Shown piece by piece: positions 8,084 to 11,010 of a stretch of DNA of 11,010 nt. The stretch comes from Pseudomonadaceae bacterium UBA5811 (GTDB taxonomy: Bacteria > Pseudomonadota > Gammaproteobacteria > Pseudomonadales > Pseudomonadaceae). A program made the translations under genes and the position numbers. The stretch is taken from positions 1-11,010 of the forward strand of contig DIDB01000206.1 of NCBI GenBank assembly GCA_002417905.1, written 5' to 3'. How positions within the stretch are numbered: the first letter of the stretch is position 1; each line of letters opens with the position of its first letter. The notes under the pieces are model-generated. The model did not search any database. It saw nothing but the letters and a program-made list of their open reading frames with translations, and was not told where the DNA came from.

Positions 8084-9175
8084 TTAGTCAGCGGGCAGGT
8101 ATTCTACAACTTCCAGATCAAAGCCGGATATGGCGTTGAAACGCATGGGCGCACTCATCAGTCGCATCTTGCGCACCCCAAGATCCCGCAGGATCTGCGA
8201 GCCAGCACCCACCGTGCTGTAGGTGCCAGGTACGCGCGGAGCCTGACCGACCGTTCCCTGGCGAACATGGGCCAGCAGATCATCCCGGTTGACCTCGCTG
8301 CCCAGCAGCAGCACCACGCCACTGCCCGCCCCGGCAACCCGGACCATGGCATCACGCAGGCTCCAGCGGCCGGGCTGGCGCACCAGCAGCAGATCACGCA
8401 TCGGATCCATGTTATGCACCCGCACCAGAGCAGGCGTATCCGGCGTGATATGGCCGAGGGTCAGGGCCATGTGCACTTCACCGGAGACCGAATCGTGATA
8501 GGTCACCAGGTTAAAGGGGCCGACTTCCGTATCCAGCGGCTGCTCGGCAACCCGTTCGATGGTGCGCTCATGGATCAGCCGGTAATGGATCAGGTCGGCA
8601 ATGGTGCCAATCTTCAGTCCATACTGCTCGGCAAAGGCCTCCAGCTCCGGACGGCGGGCCATGGTGCCATCGTCATTCATGATCTCGCAGATCACCCCCG
8701 AGGCATCAAAGCCAGCCATCCGGGCCAGATCCGCCGCCGCCTCGGTATGGCCGGCCCGGGCCAGTACCCCACCTGGCTGGGCCATCAGCGGGAAGATGTG
8801 CCCAGGGCTGACAATATCCTCCGGCCGGGCCTTGCGGGCGGCTGCCACCTGGACAGTCCGCGCCCGGTCAGCCGCCGAAATTCAGGTGGTCACGCCCTGG
8901 GCCGCCTCGATGGATACCGTGAACTTGGTACCAAAGCCGGAGCCGTTGCGCGGGGCCATCAGCTGCAGGCGCCGCCGCCCGGAGCCCTCCCTGGACATGG
9001 GCCTGCAAAACTAGCCCCGGGCAAAGCGGGCCATAAAATTGATGTGTTCGGCCTCGACACATTCGGCAGCCATGATCAGGTCGCCGTCGTTTTCCCGGTC
9101 CTCATCATCCATCAGGATGACCATCTTGCCAGCGCGGATGTCTTCAATCAGTTCTGCAACAGTATTCAGGGCCAT
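8084..9175 (-). pseudogene. ribBA: RibBA: DHBP synthase with degenerate GTP cyclohydrolase II domain, broken by two in-frame stops
   Basis: DHBP synthase turns ribulose 5-phosphate into 3,4-dihydroxy-2-butanone 4-phosphate, the four-carbon substrate of RibH. Read from ATG 9175 (GGAG six bases upstream, 10 bp after ribE), one frame of 363 codons runs to TAA at 8084, the full length of pseudomonad RibBA. Residues 1-54 are normal, including [13 protein letters not shown] and [10 protein letters not shown]. Codon 55 (9013-9011) is TAG. Codons 56-69 look corrupted against the family pattern. Residues 73-97 are normal (LMAPRNGSGFGTKFTVSIEA), then codon 98 (8884-8882) is TGA where Gly is expected in TTGISAADRA. 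Everything after is normal: PGHIFPLMAQPGGVLARAGHTEAA, then a GTP cyclohydrolase II-like domain from about residue 210 that lacks the zinc cysteines. The longest piece starts at GTG 8848 and lacks the DHBP active-site loop. Sequence error or recent pseudogene. Confidence 0.85.
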
Positions 9176-9185
9176 TGCCAGCTCC

Positions 9186-9848
9186 TCAATGGTTCAGGTA
9201 GCCGTGTTCGGCCAGAAATCCTTCAGTAATGCCCGCCGGGCGCGGGTCTGCCGCCCGTTCACCCTGCAGCAGGCGCTCCAGATAGCGGGCCAGCAGGTCC
9301 ACTTCCAGATTGACCCGCCGGCCGGGCCGGTAGTCCGCCATGATGGTCTGCGCCAGGGTGTGGGGCACAATGGTCAGCTCAAACTCGGCGCCATTGACCC
9401 CGTTAACCGTCAGGCTGGTGCCATCCACAGTAATCGACCCCTTCAGGGCGATATAACGGGCCAGCTCCCGGGGTGCGCGGATACGGAACTGGATGGCCCG
9501 GGCGTTATCCTCACGTCCCACGACTTCCCCTACCCCGTCCACATGACCACTGACCAGATGGCCACCCAGCCGGGTGGTCGGGGTCAGGGCTTTTTCCAGA
9601 TTGACCCGGCTGCCGGGTTTCAGCTCACCCAGAATGGTGTGGCCCAGGGTTTCCCGGCTGACATCCGCCCAGAAACCGCTGCCAGTCAGTTCGACAACCG
9701 TCAGGCAGATGCCGTTGACCGCAATACTGTCGCCCAGCCGGACATCACTCAGGTCCAGCCCTCCAGTATCCAGCTGGATCCGCAGGTCACCACCTTTGGG
9801 GGACAGGCTGCGCAGGGTGCCAATCGCTTCGATTATGCCGGTGAACAT
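9186..9848 (-). CDS. ribE: Riboflavin synthase, alpha chain
   Basis: Dismutates two molecules of 6,7-dimethyl-8-ribityllumazine to riboflavin and 5-amino-6-ribitylaminouracil. The 220-residue protein shows the two tandem lumazine-binding barrels: residues 1-97 with [25 protein letters not shown] and ADVSRETLG, and residues 98 to about 195 with [32 protein letters not shown] and PHTLAQT. The start at ATG 9848 has GGGAGGA five bases upstream and gives the invariant MFTGIIE. An in-frame ATG at 9911 would add 21 unrelated residues and is rejected. It is the first gene after the FMN riboswitch. The same gene is called ribC in some species. Confidence 0.97.
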   Translation of the reverse strand: MFTGIIEAIGTLRSLSPKGGDLRIQLDTGGLDLSDVRLGDSIAVNGICLTVVELTGSGFWADVSRETLGHTILGELKPGSRVNLEKALTPTTRLGGHLVSGHVDGVGEVVGREDNARAIQFRIRAPRELARYIALKGSITVDGTSLTVNGVNGAEFELTIVPHTLAQTIMADYRPGRRVNLEVDLLARYLERLLQGERAADPRPAGITEGFLAEHGYLNH

Positions 9849-9877
9849 GGGGTCCTCCCGGCCTGACAAACATGCAT
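9833..9877 (-). other. Short upstream ORF overlapping the ribE start
   Basis: ATG at 9877 has AGGAG with a seven-base spacer, at least as good a ribosome binding site as that of ribE. It encodes [14 protein letters not shown] and stops with TAA at 9835-9833, 13 bases inside ribE in another frame. If translated, terminating ribosomes would be delivered near the ribE start, or would block the ribE site. It may be chance; the peptide has no recognisable sequence. Confidence 0.3.
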
Positions 9878-9923
9878 GAAGTATCTCCTGTCTGGATCTC
9901 AAACAGGGCATACGATCGAAAGG

Positions 9924-9937
9924 GGCAGCACGCTGCC
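9924..9937 (-). terminator. Weak terminator-like hairpin after the riboswitch
   Basis: On the minus strand, GGCAG-CGTG-CTGCC forms a perfect 5-bp hairpin followed by CCTTTCG, between the riboswitch 3' end and ribE. The T-run is only three bases, so intrinsic termination would be inefficient. It is the only candidate expression-platform hairpin I could see, and the call is weak. Confidence 0.25.
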
Positions 9938-9962
9938 AGAGTGGCCGCGCACGGATTGATCC

Positions 9963-10117
9963 CGCTCTCTCTCATCCGGACTTTAACCGTCGGCTCCGGA
10001 ATCGCACCGGATCAGCTGACCTTCCGCCGCCCGTTTCCAGCAGACGGAAGCGCTCGCGGGCCAAGCCAGAAACTGGCCATTACCGCCGGTGGGGAATTCC
10101 ACCCCGCCCTGAGAACG
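9963..10117 (-). ncRNA. FMN riboswitch (RFN element)
   Basis: The minus strand carries the conserved FMN aptamer. It opens with AGGGCGGGGTGGAATTCCCC followed by ACCGGCGGTAA, then CCCGCGAGC, then GGTCAGCTGATCCGGTG, GATTCCGGAGCCGACGG and TTAAAGTCCGGATGAGAGAG. P1 can form between CGTTCTC (10111-10117) and GAGAGCG (9963-9969), seven pairs with one wobble. The variable stem CTTCCG/CGGAAG is present. FMN binding to this class represses riboflavin genes. It lies 63 bp after ribD and 114 bp before ribE, so it would regulate ribE and the genes behind it. The expression platform is unclear; sequestration of the ribE start or the weak hairpin at 9924-9937 are options. Confidence 0.97.
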
Positions 10118-10144
10118 AAGGCTCTGCATCAAGCCCGGGCACGT

Positions 10145-10153
10145 TTTATCACA
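10145..10153 (-). promoter_or_regulatory. Possible promoter between ribD and the riboswitch
   Basis: TG-T-GATAAA on the minus strand (10153 down to 10145) resembles an extended -10 element with four of six core bases. A start near 10138 would place the complete riboswitch about 20 bases into the transcript. No -35 is visible. If real, ribE onward would have its own riboswitch-controlled promoter; otherwise the riboswitch acts on read-through from ribD. Confidence 0.3.
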
Positions 10154-10180
10154 ACTTCCGGCAGCGTGCATCCGCCAGCC

Positions 10181-11010
10181 TCAGAGCGGCCGGAGCGGTA
10201 TGGCCGTAATTTGCCAGTCCTGGCCCACCGCCCGGATACCGGTAATGCTCAGGGCTGGCGCTCCGGCCATATGCTCCAGCGGCCAGTCCAGCAATGGCCT
10301 GGCCAGTGAGCCCAGCAGCTTGGGCGCCATAAAAATCCGGAATTCATCCACCAGCTGCTGCCGGGCGAAGGCCCCGGCCAGCCGGGGGCCGGCTTCAACC
10401 AGCACCTCATTGGCACCCTGCCGGGCCAGTGCCTGCAGCAGGGCCTCCAGGTCCGGGTGCCCGTCGCGGTCCGGCAGCTCCAGCACCTCATGCCCGGCCC
10501 GCCGGATGGCCTCCGCGCCTGGCTGGCCACTACGGGTTGCCACCAGCGCCGACCCGGCCTGATAGAACGGCAGATGCAACGGCACCCGTAACTGGCCATC
10601 CACCAGCACCCGCAGTGGTGGCCGGCTGACCGCCAGTGCACATTGCACCTCATCCAGCCCAAGCTCCTCTGGCCGGACGGTCAGCCGGGCATGATCTGCC
10701 AGCACGGTATCCGCCCCGGACAGCACCACACTGGAGCCGGCCCTCAATCGCTGAACTTCACGGCGGGCGGCTGGTCCGGTAATCCACTGGCTTTCACCGT
10801 TGGCCATGGCCGTGCGCCCGTCCAGGCTCATGGCCAGCTTGACCCGCACCAGCGGCAGGCCGGTTTCCATGCGTTTGACAAATCCGGCGTTCAGGGTCCT
10901 GGCCTCTGCCTCCAGCAGGCCACAAACCACCTGGAGCCCCGCTTCCCGCAACCGCTGCAGCCCACGGCCAGCCACCTGCGGATTAGGATCCTGCATGGCC
11001 ACCACAACCC
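10181..11010 (-). CDS. ribD: RibD deaminase/reductase (5' part beyond the window)
   Basis: Bifunctional RibD deaminates the GTP cyclohydrolase II product and reduces its ribosyl side chain with NADPH. Only the last 275 residues are in the window. The first ~40 visible residues are the end of the deaminase domain (VAMQDPNPQVAGRGLQRLREAG). The zinc-binding deaminase motifs lie outside. The reductase domain follows: LVRVKLAMSLDGRTAMANGE, SQWITGPAARREVQRLRAGS, TVLADHARLTVR, LRVLVDGQLRVP, and near the C-terminus NEVLVEAGPRLAGAF and VDEFRIFMAPKLLG. The stop is TGA at 10181. The frame is open to the right edge with no start in view. It precedes the FMN riboswitch and so is not under its direct control. 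Confidence 0.96.
   Translation of the reverse strand, partial: VVVAMQDPNPQVAGRGLQRLREAGLQVVCGLLEAEARTLNAGFVKRMETGLPLVRVKLAMSLDGRTAMANGESQWITGPAARREVQRLRAGSSVVLSGADTVLADHARLTVRPEELGLDEVQCALAVSRPPLRVLVDGQLRVPLHLPFYQAGSALVATRSGQPGAEAIRRAGHEVLELPDRDGHPDLEALLQALARQGANEVLVEAGPRLAGAFARQQLVDEFRIFMAPKLLGSLARPLLDWPLEHMAGAPALSITGIRAVGQDWQITAIPLRPL

Noticed and set aside
8882..9013. Stop-codon recoding (selenocysteine, pyrrolysine or reassigned TGA/TAG) in ribBA
   Set aside because: The two stops are different codons at Leu and Gly positions, neither catalytic Cys; TGA ends nearly every other gene in the window; no SECIS-like reason is apparent. Kept only as a remote alternative.
8868..9062. Minus-strand open frame overlapping the broken part of ribBA, considered as a frameshifted continuation
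   Set aside because: The conserved RibBA residues on both sides, and the GFGTKFTVSIEA stretch between the stops, are all in one frame. This ORF is in another frame and encodes no family motif, so the defect is point changes, not a net frameshift.
9039..9866. Plus-strand open frame opposite ribE and the start of ribBA
   Set aside because: It is fully antisense to ribE, which has every expected motif; no ribosome binding site or recognisable domain.
9849..9911. In-frame N-terminal extension of ribE from ATG 9911
   Set aside because: Riboflavin synthase almost always begins MFTGI, and a good ribosome binding site precedes ATG 9848; the extra 21 residues lie in the riboswitch leader.
1..11010. 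CRISPR array, tRNA, rRNA, insertion sequence, integrase, toxin-antitoxin or phage genes
   Set aside because: No tandem spaced repeats, no transposase or integrase motifs and no RNA-gene signatures other than the riboswitch were seen; almost every base is in or next to a housekeeping gene.

Overview
The window is GC-rich, densely coding chromosomal DNA from a gammaproteobacterium, most likely in or near the Pseudomonadales. This rests on protein recognition, not a search. The RibBA, RibA, NusB, ThiL and DciA proteins all read like Pseudomonas versions. The riboflavin cluster also has the pseudomonad arrangement of a bifunctional-length RibBA with a dead C-terminal domain plus a separate functional RibA. 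No mobile element, tRNA, rRNA or CRISPR array is visible.

Layout. The left quarter (1-2609, minus strand) is secA, cut at its 3' end by the window edge. A 233-bp divergent intergenic region (2610-2842) carries a likely secA promoter, a structured secA leader and a likely promoter for the plus-strand pair dciA and a small DUF3509-like gene (2843-3630). These two overlap by ATGA. They converge with an 18-bp gap on a long minus-strand block.

The minus-strand block runs in transcription order from the right edge: ribD (partial), an FMN riboswitch, ribE, ribBA, ribH, nusB, thiL, ribA, and a DUF1302-type outer-membrane protein. RibD, RibE, RibBA, RibH and RibA cover the pathway from GTP and ribulose 5-phosphate to riboflavin apart from the phosphatase step. 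NusB and ThiL are the usual passengers of this operon; pgpA, which often follows thiL, is absent. Spacing is tight and several junctions overlap (ribH/nusB GTGA, ribA/DUF1302 CTGA), so translational coupling is likely. The riboswitch lies after ribD, so it can control ribE onward but not ribD.

The main surprise is ribBA. Its reading frame is conserved end to end, but two in-frame stop codons (TAG at codon 55, TGA at codon 98) and a cluster of missense changes fall between codons 55 and 98, inside the DHBP synthase domain. As written, the window encodes no complete 3,4-dihydroxy-2-butanone-4-phosphate synthase. A local sequence error is the simplest reading; recent pseudogenisation with a second ribB elsewhere is the alternative. 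Smaller points are a 14-codon upstream ORF with a strong ribosome binding site overlapping the ribE start, a probable CTG start for the outer-membrane protein, and a run of four consecutive genes with non-ATG starts. I did not find a convincing new biological system.
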